From: an uncultured Prevotellaceae bacterium
GTDB lineage: Bacteria; Bacteroidota; Bacteroidia; Bacteroidales; Bacteroidaceae
Direction of reading: 5' to 3'
Length of the DNA stretch: 49,697 nt
Assembly: GCA_902801155.1 (NCBI GenBank)
Contig: CADCHG010000012.1
Span: 1-49,697, forward strand
Part shown: positions 9,901 to 16,101 of the stretch, piece after piece
How the letters are laid out: the number at the start of each line of letters is the position of its first letter
Position numbering within the stretch: position 1 is the stretch's first letter
Made by a program: the position numbers and the translations under genes
The notes under the pieces: model-generated
Databases searched by the model: none
Seen by the model: the letters and a program-made list of their open reading frames with translations, nothing else
Told to the model about the DNA's origin: nothing

Positions 9901-10070
9901 AGCCCATCTTCCGTGGCTATCCAAATAAGTCCTTTTCTATCTTCAAAGATATAATTTACAAGACTACTCGTCAATCCATTCTCGGTAGTAAACATCCTAT
10001 ATGTCTGTGCTGAGACTCTGATCATTATGAGCCACAGTAAGAATAAAATTAAGATGTTTCTTCTTTTCAT
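6963..10070 (-). CDS. Hybrid two-component system regulator lacking the histidine-kinase ATPase domain
   Basis: A 1035-residue HTCS-like protein. In order: signal peptide (1-21), two-component-regulator propeller repeats (about 25-540; motifs such as GLIWIATEDGLNKYDG), Y_Y_Y domain (about 560-665), membrane segment (about 673-693), a remnant HisKA helix (SHKIRTPMSLI, H707), a receiver (about 783-900; D789/D790, phospho-acceptor D831, T861, K883) and an AraC-type HTH (about 930-1030). A complete HTCS has about 200 residues of HATPase_c between HisKA and receiver. Here H707 is only 82 residues from D789, and no N, G1 or G2 box is present. The acidic residue that normally follows the histidine is K708. 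The reading frame is open throughout, so the loss is an in-frame deletion. It follows the winged-helix gene by 13 bases and faces the xylan operon it probably controls. Confidence 0.9.
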   Translation of the reverse strand: MKRRNILILFLLWLIMIRVSAQTYRMFTTENGLTSSLVNYIFEDRKGLIWIATEDGLNKYDGVKITSYRHKEDDDTSLASNYVSTLIEDAQGNLIVSTYSGLQIYRHDTDDFSPIGTTPNGKPLKVNINRLMLEKDGRLYGTGDISCEIRTKGKDRIEVLRMAKPYFSSQMTDEFTEKRNIRTTLRYDDSHLLLGTDGDGVKLYDEIKHTYIDYPLDIPNIPQQLQKVHHLMRDRSGNLWIALYQKGIVMMSRHKGMFGYIGSRTSQKNLIGSHCVQSIVKSRNGGMWVGTDGDGLYYLEGNKSQHISEGVPPMINAVMEDSEGTLWIGSYGYPCYRRVNGMSRKVQGLPDFPRVFCIKEDRQQRVWIGTMGNGLYCYDLTKHSIRHIDYKGMNRFVNCICILSNGDVLVGTFNGIYNINKHQNLCPKKIVYTIYEDTRGRLWIGTSEDLTIIDKNRQKTYTTADGMGSNTVFAISEDEEGKIWFSSNAGLSCFDEHEGVFTNYSVRDGLQGNEFSKGAVVRDDDGTLWFAGNEGITYFSSRNVSQISFNLHPRITALYINNEAINTKTLTGGKAVIDSSILDSRNFSIAYENNSFSIELSTVEIDRPAGCTYCYSLDNGEWISIPDGGHIISFSNLDAGCHSLRYAVEYKGKRSEAKEANIEIRHPWWGSIWAKSVLCLIVVAMATLIYFWIRSKEKVKALALISHKIRTPMSLIISPLVQLIDNDPDEQRQKTYNLMLHNAQRLQHLAAQATDEEPIGPVPGIESEYNVSTYLQQSRTTRHLVIVEDDDEVRKYLCEQFSTDYHIHEATNGKQALQLIFEKKPDAIISDVTMPQMDGITLCRKLKKNIQLAHIPVILLTARADEEATLQGLGIGADAYITKPFNIKILRQKISNLIQLRQQLRNVYQGKQLQEDKLETIEAEDYEDKLMERLMNVINNHIGDADFSVETLCEEVGISRASLHRKLKEKTNQSTSIFIRNVRLKQAEKLLLETNLHVSEIATKVGFKHTSYFINSFRELYGISPNEWKEHERSK

Positions 10071-10083
10071 AATAGTTTATCCT

Positions 10084-10782
10084 CTACCTGATTTCAAGCG
10101 AATAACTCTTGCCTCTGTCTGACTCTATCTTGAGGTTGCTGTTTGCCTCAATGATTGGTTTGATGCGACGGATAAGAGTATATAGTGTATCGTTGGCATC
10201 AGGTTTCTTTGGCCAGAGACGATCACATATTTCCTGCTTGGTGAGGGTATGGTCATCTGACTTTAGGAACATCTCCAAGAGAGTGTGCTGCATAGGTGTG
10301 AGATGGATTCGCTCGCCTGTAGCGTTGCTGAACCTGTCGTTGCTGAATATCAGTCCTCCGTAGGCTATGCCTTGCACTATGAGTTCGGGCTTATGGCGAC
10401 GGATATAAATGGTACTGCCGATAAGCCATAGTATGCCGACAAGCATGAACGATGTCGATGCACGCTGGTCGGAGAGCATAAGGACGGTGGTGAAATCGCA
10501 GTTAGCCTCAGCAATAAGTTCCGTTTCATGGCGATTTCCCTTACGGATTGTCCGCATAGCCAGACAAGCCGTCTCCTTGAGTTCGGCAATAGTGATGTTA
10601 TTGCGATAGCAACGAATTGTATCGGCTGTCACCACATCACACGGCATTTGGAACTTGGTAAGCGCCAAGGCATTGTTTACATCTTCGGAGATACGTGTGC
10701 AAGTTGTTTTATAGCTTGTTATAGCTGAGACAACAGCCATAAGCATCACGAAAAGGAATATTAATATAGGCAGTTTTTTCAT
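10084..10782 (-). CDS. Membrane-anchored OmpR/ToxR-type winged-helix regulator
   Basis: A 232-residue protein. An N-terminal membrane segment or uncleaved signal (about 5-23) is followed by a short Cys-containing segment (24-110; C28, C48, C58, C73, C95), a second membrane helix (about 111-128) and a C-terminal winged helix (about 141-230). The latter contains LTPMQHTLLEMFLK, LTKQEICDRLWP and DTLYTLIRRIKPIIE, the Trans_reg_C pattern. Two membrane segments put the DNA-binding domain in the cytoplasm and the middle portion in the periplasm, so it could act as a one-component membrane regulator. It is the first gene of an operon with the ATPase-less HTCS. Its ligand and targets cannot be told from sequence. 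Confidence 0.8.
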   Translation of the reverse strand: MKKLPILIFLFVMLMAVVSAITSYKTTCTRISEDVNNALALTKFQMPCDVVTADTIRCYRNNITIAELKETACLAMRTIRKGNRHETELIAEANCDFTTVLMLSDQRASTSFMLVGILWLIGSTIYIRRHKPELIVQGIAYGGLIFSNDRFSNATGERIHLTPMQHTLLEMFLKSDDHTLTKQEICDRLWPKKPDANDTLYTLIRRIKPIIEANSNLKIESDRGKSYSLEIR

Positions 10783-10806
10783 AACTCATAGTGACTGTTA
10801 GTTTTG

Positions 10807-10814
10807 CAAAGATA
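10807..10814 (-). promoter_or_regulatory. -7 element of the regulator operon
   Basis: On the minus strand this reads TATCTTTG, the Bacteroidetes -7 consensus, about 25 bases upstream of the winged-helix gene ATG. No good -33 TTTG was found at the expected distance. Confidence 0.5.
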
Positions 10815-10910
10815 CAAAGAAATACCGAATTTCAGCTTATCAACCAGCACAAAATGCCAAGCTTTAAGAAACTTTTGCCTTTCTTTGTATGATATCTATG
10901 AAAAAATGAG

Positions 10911-10918
10911 TAATTTTG
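10911..10918 (+). promoter_or_regulatory. -7 element of the symporter gene
   Basis: TAATTTTG matches the Bacteroidetes -7 element. A TTTG at 10884-10887 could be the -33 element, although the 23-bp spacer is long. The symporter ATG at 10947 lies about 24 bases after the predicted start. Confidence 0.5.
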
Positions 10919-10946
10919 CAAGCCAAAGTATATTATACATTTAATA

Positions 10947-12338
10947 ATGATAGAATCACGCAATTCATTCAGCGGTTCGCTTGGTTTTGTTCTTGCATCG
11001 GCAGGCAGCGCTGTCGGCTTAGGCAATATCTGGCGTTTCCCTTATCTTGCAGCACGAGACGGAGGCGGACTCTTCCTCCTGCTCTACATACTCCTTGCCG
11101 TAACCTTCGGCTTTACGCTCCTCATCACAGAGGTAGCCATAGGAAGACGCTCGCGTCAAGGACCATTGACTGCATATAAGTTTTTCCGCGAGAAATGGGC
11201 ATTTATAGGCTATCTCTCGTTTCTTGTGCCATACATCATCTATCCCTATTACTGTGTGATAGGCGGATGGGTGTTGAAATATCTCACTACCTATATAGTG
11301 GAAAATGCCGATGCTCCGGTAGCTGACGGATATTTCACCGACTTCATCTCCGACCAATGGTCGCCTATCATCTATATGGCTGTCTTTGCCATAATATGCT
11401 TCTATGTGGTATATAAAGGTGTAGAGAAAGGTATTGAACGCTATTCGCGCATCATAATGCCTATACTTCTGCTTATGGTGATATGTATATGTGTGTACTC
11501 GCTCACAATATCTCATACTGATGCTAATGGAGTTACGCGAACAGGTCTTCAGGGCTTGGGAGTGTATTTCATTCCGAACTTCGAGGGACTCACCGTGAAG
11601 AAATTCATGATGATAGCGCTTGATGCCACAGGACAGCTTTTCTATTCTCTCTCTATTGCCATGGGTATTATGGTGACCTATGGCTCGTATATGAAACGCA
11701 GTGTGAATTTGGGTAAGGCGGTCGATAGAATCGAGATTTTCGACACTACAATAGCCATTCTTGCCGGCATGATGATTATCCCTGCCGTATATGTTTTCAT
11801 GGGTACAGAGGGTATGAGTGCCGGTCCTGGACTTATGTTCGTGGCTCTTCCAAAGGTATTTGACTCATTAGGCTCGTTTGGCGGTCGTGCTATCGGACTT
11901 ATCTTCTTCCTTACCGTTACCTTTGCAGCTCTCACAAGTGCCGTATCTATATTGGAGGCTATAGTGGCAAGCTTTATGGATAAGTTCCAATGGACAAGGC
12001 GCAAGGCAGTAATCGTGATGTCTGCCACAGGCTTTATATGGTCAATAATAGTTTGTCTTGGCTACAACGTATTCTACTTTGAATATACGCTTCCTAATGG
12101 TGCTGTGGCACAGATTCTCGATATCTTCGACTATGTGAGCAACAACGTACTTATGCCATTCCTTGCAATATGCACCTGCATCATGATAGGATGGGTGGTA
12201 AAACCTCGTTTGCTCATTGGCGAGATAAGAATGAACGGCTACAAATTCCACCGCAAGAAACTATATATTGTAATGCTAAGATATGTGGTTCCTGTGCTTC
12301 TCACAATATTGCTGATATCGGCAACGGGAATATTTTAG
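10947..12338 (+). CDS. Neurotransmitter:sodium symporter (NSS/SNF) family transporter
   Basis: A 463-residue inner-membrane protein with about 11 hydrophobic segments. The first helix has the family signature for sodium and substrate binding (AGSAVGLGNIWRFPYLAARD, about residues 19-38), followed by GGGLFLLLYILLAVTFG. Bacterial members such as LeuT and TnaT couple sodium entry to amino-acid uptake, so amino-acid transport is the expected role. The substrate cannot be assigned. Length is typical of the 11-helix bacterial subgroup. It is monocistronic, with its own promoter divergent from the regulator operon and a large inverted repeat beginning at its stop codon. Confidence 0.9.
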   Translation: MIESRNSFSGSLGFVLASAGSAVGLGNIWRFPYLAARDGGGLFLLLYILLAVTFGFTLLITEVAIGRRSRQGPLTAYKFFREKWAFIGYLSFLVPYIIYPYYCVIGGWVLKYLTTYIVENADAPVADGYFTDFISDQWSPIIYMAVFAIICFYVVYKGVEKGIERYSRIIMPILLLMVICICVYSLTISHTDANGVTRTGLQGLGVYFIPNFEGLTVKKFMMIALDATGQLFYSLSIAMGIMVTYGSYMKRSVNLGKAVDRIEIFDTTIAILAGMMIIPAVYVFMGTEGMSAGPGLMFVALPKVFDSLGSFGGRAIGLIFFLTVTFAALTSAVSILEAIVASFMDKFQWTRRKAVIVMSATGFIWSIIVCLGYNVFYFEYTLPNGAVAQILDIFDYVSNNVLMPFLAICTCIMIGWVVKPRLLIGEIRMNGYKFHRKKLYIVMLRYVVPVLLTILLISATGIF

Positions 12339-12487
12339 ACCCCTTTCCCGCCCTACGGGCACCCTTTCCCCATGAAGGGGCAAGGGAGATATATAGTATT
12401 TCCAATCACGCCATATTAAACGAGCAAAGGTAATCTTTCCCTTGCCCCTTCACGGGGAAAGGGTGCCCGTAGGGCGGGAAAGGGGTC
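12338..12487. terminator. 50-bp inverted repeat between convergent genes
   Basis: The left arm (12338-12387) and right arm (12438-12487) are complementary with a single mismatch over 50 bp, around a 50-nt loop. The arms overlap the last base of the symporter stop codon and the stop of the gene on the other strand, so both mRNAs would end in a very stable hairpin. The arm contains CCCTTTCCCGCCCTACGGGC, a GC-rich block unlike its surroundings. It probably works as a bidirectional terminator or mRNA 3'-end stabiliser. Confidence 0.8.
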
Positions 12488-13208
12488 AATAAAACCTTGT
12501 TCCCTTTTCGTAATCTTCCCAGAAACACTGAAGATACTTCGTGTTTTCTTCTATAGCCTTATTCTTGTCCTCCCAAGAGTATTTGCCTGTAGCATCACGT
12601 ATTATCTCGTAATAGTGATGGCTCAATCCCGATTCAAGACCTGTTTCATTCTTAATCTTGGTACAGACATCCTCACCAAGGAAATCAACCATATTCACAT
12701 CTAAATTGGCGTATGCCATATAGAATGACTTAATCTGAATCTCTGAGGTTACCATGCCATGATTGAGAATCACCATGTCACCCCAATATCCACGGTCAAG
12801 ATATGATTGGTGCTTGTATTTCTTAAAAATCCCCTTCTTCTTTGCCGTCTGCACAAGGTCGGTTATCATGGAATGTAAAGAATCGTAAGGACAGGCTATA
12901 GTACAGCGTACAAGGTCGTTGATCTCATTTGCCTGTACCTTTTCCTGATTACACTTGCGAATAGTACTCTGGAATGACTTATAGTTGACAGGAGTCACCT
13001 TACCTCCATGAAGCATGGCAATGGAATCAGCAAAGTGTATCATTGCAGGACCTACAGCAGTAGCGACATAACGCATCCTTACAACCAAGGCGGTATCTAC
13101 GTGAAACTCTGACACGGTCTCCTCCTGCCCTACAGCAGTTCTACCCTGTGCATGGCATACCATATTGATGACAAAGAGCATCATAAAGAATATGACAGAT
13201 TTTCTCAT
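12486..13208 (-). CDS. Exported protein with RelA/SpoT-like nucleotidyltransferase motifs
   Basis: A 240-residue protein with a signal peptide (MRKSVIFFMMLFVINMVCHA, cleavage before Q21). The body matches the RelA/SpoT synthetase pattern in order: a G-loop-like YKSFQSTIRK (K77, S81, K85), INDLVRCTI with the metal-binding aspartate D98 and R101, RGYWGDMVI (G140, Y141), and SEIQIKS with the catalytic glutamate E156. ESGLSHHYYEIIRD follows, as in the short RelA/SpoT-like proteins of mobile elements. Known synthetases of this fold transfer pyrophosphate from ATP to GDP/GTP or adenine nucleotides. Some relatives are toxins or secreted effectors. An export signal on this fold is unusual, and no immunity gene is evident. 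The assignment rests on motif order, not on a database search. Transcribed alone from a strong promoter. Confidence 0.6.
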   Translation of the reverse strand: MRKSVIFFMMLFVINMVCHAQGRTAVGQEETVSEFHVDTALVVRMRYVATAVGPAMIHFADSIAMLHGGKVTPVNYKSFQSTIRKCNQEKVQANEINDLVRCTIACPYDSLHSMITDLVQTAKKKGIFKKYKHQSYLDRGYWGDMVILNHGMVTSEIQIKSFYMAYANLDVNMVDFLGEDVCTKIKNETGLESGLSHHYYEIIRDATGKYSWEDKNKAIEENTKYLQCFWEDYEKGTRFY

Positions 13209-13270
13209 ACCGAAATAATCCGTAACTGAGTTTTACACTTTATACCTATGTAGTTTTACACACGTGATTG

Positions 13271-13302
13271 CAAAGGTAATAAAAATTAAATTTCTCTGCA
13301 AA
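13271..13302 (-). promoter_or_regulatory. Promoter of the RelA/SpoT-like gene
   Basis: On the minus strand: TTTG (13302-13299), an exact 20-bp spacer and TACCTTTG (13278-13271). The predicted start is near 13266, leaving a leader of about 58 bases. Confidence 0.65.
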
Positions 13303-13543
13303 TTTATTCATGATTTTCTGCTATTTTCTATTATGTGAATATTGTTTTGCTATCTTTTTTGATTTTATTGCTGTCTGGTAAAAAATTTTCTGATAATATA
13401 GATTTAGGGCTGGTACTTACATGAAGTTTCTGTACTTTGATTGTCTTTGCTTTTACCTCGTTTGCATCATTCCCACCCAACAGGGCATATCCAGACGGGG
13501 GTGCTATGTCTGGAATGAGGTACGCTAACACAAAAATCCTTAT

Positions 13544-14130
13544 TGTTACCTGTTACTTGTTACCGCAATAGGTAGAAAGCCTCCGTTGTGCTTTCGCTCT
13601 GCATTCGTTCTGCTTTCGCTCTACCCTCGCTTTTAAGCCTAATAGAGGAACGGACCTGGAACGGACTTATAACGGACTTACAACGGACCTACAACGGACC
13701 TACATTGGACGCTGTAAAGTTCTCGCAGAATCTCATTGAAGCCTATATTAATTTGGGAAAGATGGTTTTGGGATGGTTTTCGCCGTTTTACATCGTTTTT
13801 CGAGCATACTGAATAAGGCGAATCAGCCAGAAATTAATGCTTATTGTTATGCTATTGAGACTATCAGCCGCCTATACTCTGCCCCTTTATTTGTATATAA
13901 CATCCTCATTATCTTTAGCTTAGACAGTTCCAAGCTGTAATAGAGTCTCGCTCAATAGGCAAGCGAAATCACGGCCAGTAACAGGTAACGGGTAACAATA
14001 AGGATTTTAGTGCATGCCAAAATTTTATAGAATTATTCTAAGGAGTTTATATACCTTATTATATAAAGAAATAATAAATATAGGCAGCAGTTTACACTAT
14101 TTTTCTTATTGTTACCCGTTACCTGTTACC
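13544..14130. repeat. Composite non-coding repeat element, copy A
   Basis: No conserved reading frame is seen. The element starts with three heptamers TGTTACC/TGTTACT/TGTTACC (13544-13564). Then come four 11-bp units like TGCTTTCGCTC (13589-13632), five 11-bp units like AACGGACCTAC (13649-13703), a conserved middle, three inverted heptamers (13977-13997), a conserved AT-rich 100 bp and three direct heptamers again (14110-14130). The same order recurs at 29649-30298 with clear sequence similarity throughout. The inverted heptamers can pair with either direct block. It may be a non-autonomous mobile element, but no flanking target duplication was identified. Confidence 0.75.
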
Positions 14131-14261
14131 AACACGTTTTCCGGGATTGTGAAATAGGGGGCTTACCTGAGAAACAGAATATCCGAAATGCTGTGTTTCA
14201 AGCACTTCGGACATGCTTTGTGTTGTTTACCAGACACCAATATTTTGATTTATACTTTTTG

Positions 14262-14528
14262 CTAATTTCTACCAATTGCAAAAAACAACGTTCCACAATA
14301 GTTGGGATTAATATTACAGCAAACTACAGACATACCGATACAATAAGAGCCCCGCAGGTCTCTGCGGAGCTCTCTTTTAGCTTCCTTGCGGTTGTACTTT
14401 GAGTGATCCTTGTACTTCCGGTTCATTGCTACGAACTTTCCGTCGAATCGCTCCAACTGCTCATTTCGAGCAATCATTCTCAACACCTTGTGCTGCGAAT
14501 TGCTTTTGGTCGGTTTGCTTAGTTTCAT
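14262..14528 (-). CDS. Small basic protein of unknown function
   Basis: From the ATG at 14528 this encodes 88 residues. The first 60 are strongly basic (MKLSKPTKSNSQHKVLRMIA, then FVAMNRKYKDHSKYNRKEAK) and look like a real soluble or nucleic-acid-binding peptide. The tail after residue 60 is Cys-rich and lies beyond a hairpin (GAGCTCCGCAG...CTGCGGGGCTC in mRNA sense), so it may be incidental. I do not recognise the family. An in-frame ATG at 14573 would add 15 residues. It sits between repeat element A and the terminator of the AraC-type regulator. Confidence 0.4.
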   Translation of the reverse strand: MKLSKPTKSNSQHKVLRMIARNEQLERFDGKFVAMNRKYKDHSKYNRKEAKRELRRDLRGSYCIGMSVVCCNINPNYCGTLFFAIGRN

Positions 14529-14632
14529 AACCTTGAATTTAATGTTTGTAATTGTGCATAACAATATATGCACATCTATAACGGCAGAAACACCGTAAAT
14601 ATTGCGTAGGTCATCTCGATTATCCTACAAAA

Positions 14633-14665
14633 AAACAGCAACCATCATAATGACGATTGCTGTTT
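14633..14665 (-). terminator. Intrinsic terminator of the AraC-type regulator gene
   Basis: AAACAGCAA (14633-14641) pairs with TTGCTGTTT (14657-14665). In minus-strand sense it is followed by a run of T (complement of 14627-14634). It lies 26 bases beyond the regulator's stop codon. Confidence 0.75.
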
Positions 14666-14690
14666 GAAAAAATATTTATATGTTTGTCAG

Positions 14691-15830
14691 TTAGTGTTCT
14701 GTCTTGCTTCTGTATTCCTTTGGAGTACATCCGAAGGCATCTGTAAATGCACGATTAAAGGTGCTTCGTGTACGATAGCCACATGTGTAGTAAATCTGCT
14801 CGATGGTATCGTTAGTCTCAAGAAGCATACGTGCTGCCTGATCCAGACGAATCTTAGTGATATATGCATTGAAAGTGAGTCCTGTTGCCTCTTTGAGAAG
14901 CTTGGTAAGGCGGATATGATTAGTCATCATAGCCTTTGCTACGTCCTCACGGGTGATACCATGCATACTGTATAGATTACCCTCAGTACATACGGTGTCA
15001 AGCTGCTCCATGAACTCCTTCTGCTCGGCTGTGAGTTCCCTACCCTCTACATGAGTATCTTCTTCCTCGTCGTCGTCATTGTTGCCGTTCTCCTCAAGAA
15101 CAGCCCTCTGCTCGTCGCCATAAGGTATTGACTCTATCATACGCATTTGGTCAACATTCCAACTGAGAACGACATAGATAATCAGACTAAGAGGATAGAA
15201 CATAATACCGGCAAGACGATTGTCATAATAGCCATGCAGCACAATCTTCAGCACAGCATACGCCAACGCAAACAGCATCATCATGATGAGGATTCTGTTA
15301 AGCCAGTTGATGCTTCTACCATCAAGGTCGGCATACACATCCGCTACGGTCTTGTTATATCTCTTTGCTGCCTTTGCAAAGCGTACTACATATATTCCCA
15401 GATAGATCAACAATTCACCCATTGTGATATAGTAGAACACATCTGCATATTGCTGATCAACACTTCTCAGGATGCAGTAAATAACTAGCACAGCCAACAT
15501 TGCACCTACATGGATAGATCCCTTCCTGAAAGTCACCACACTCATTCGGGTGAGCTCGGTAAGCATCAGAAGACAGAAAGGCACAAGAAGTAGATTGACA
15601 AGAACTGCCAGTTTCTTGTCATTTACCAAAATGTCTATTCCTGTGAAACTACCAATGAAGTAGAAAGATGATTGAATAGCTACAATTAATAGAACTGCTC
15701 CTAATGAACGACGCAAACGCATTGGTGCCTGCTCATCACATTTTTGAAATAGAAAATACAATGAGGAAATAAGGCTAAAGGCCATTATGGCTGCGTGCAT
15801 TATATCGTCCAATCTGTCAAGTATAGTCAT
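14691..15830 (-). CDS. Membrane-embedded AraC family transcriptional regulator
   Basis: A 379-residue protein. The N-terminal half has about seven membrane helices (roughly 12-28, 41-60, 73-92, 105-123, 132-151, 175-198 and 206-224), then an acidic linker (NDDDEEEDTHVEG, about 251-263) and a C-terminal AraC-type domain (about 285-376). The latter holds two helix-turn-helices: ITREDVAKAMMTNHIRLTKL and TIEQIYYTCGYRTRSTFNRA, closing with FGCTPKEYR. Such 7-helix AraC proteins are common in Bacteroidales and are thought to sense membrane or periplasmic signals; the ligand is unknown. The gene lies downstream of the 1589-residue surface protein gene on the same strand but behind a terminator and with its own -7 element (15849-15856). 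Confidence 0.85.
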   Translation of the reverse strand: MTILDRLDDIMHAAIMAFSLISSLYFLFQKCDEQAPMRLRRSLGAVLLIVAIQSSFYFIGSFTGIDILVNDKKLAVLVNLLLVPFCLLMLTELTRMSVVTFRKGSIHVGAMLAVLVIYCILRSVDQQYADVFYYITMGELLIYLGIYVVRFAKAAKRYNKTVADVYADLDGRSINWLNRILIMMMLFALAYAVLKIVLHGYYDNRLAGIMFYPLSLIIYVVLSWNVDQMRMIESIPYGDEQRAVLEENGNNDDDEEEDTHVEGRELTAEQKEFMEQLDTVCTEGNLYSMHGITREDVAKAMMTNHIRLTKLLKEATGLTFNAYITKIRLDQAARMLLETNDTIEQIYYTCGYRTRSTFNRAFTDAFGCTPKEYRSKTEH

Positions 15831-15848
15831 ATATTTAGATTTAGGCTA

Positions 15849-15856
15849 CAAAATTA
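15849..15856 (-). promoter_or_regulatory. -7 element of the membrane AraC regulator
   Basis: On the minus strand it reads TAATTTTG, 19 bases upstream of the start codon. The following + strand bases are a T/A run with no clear -33 TTTG. Confidence 0.4.
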
Positions 15857-15974
15857 CTTTTTTTTTTTCAAAAAACGTAAGAAACGACCAAAAAACATCT
15901 ATTATATTACAAAAATTTAAATTTTTCACTATTCTGTGATGATGAAATAATAACTTTAATGGTTAAAAACATCA

Positions 15975-16020
15975 CAGCGGCTACCAGAAATCAACAAGGT
16001 ATTGAAAACGGTAGCCGCTG
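15975..16020 (-). terminator. Intrinsic terminator of the 1589-residue surface protein gene
   Basis: CAGCGGCTACC (15975-15985) pairs perfectly with GGTAGCCGCTG (16010-16020) around a 24-nt loop. In minus-strand sense a short run of T follows. It lies 82 bases beyond the stop codon. Confidence 0.7.
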
Positions 16021-16101
16021 CTATACAGAATATGAGAACGGTATTATTTTTCTTTTTTCATGAAGAACTGGTCTTGAAAGCAAGGCCGCTTTATCAGAGC
16101 A

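Noticed and set aside
12170-12433. 87-residue plus-strand frame overlapping the symporter end and the 50-bp inverted repeat
   Set aside because: Out of frame with the conserved transporter and largely translated from the palindrome arm.
13588-13812. 74-residue open frame across the 11-bp arrays of element A
   Set aside because: The related element B has a different frame and length after the arrays. The translation is mostly repeat-derived, so it is not a conserved protein.
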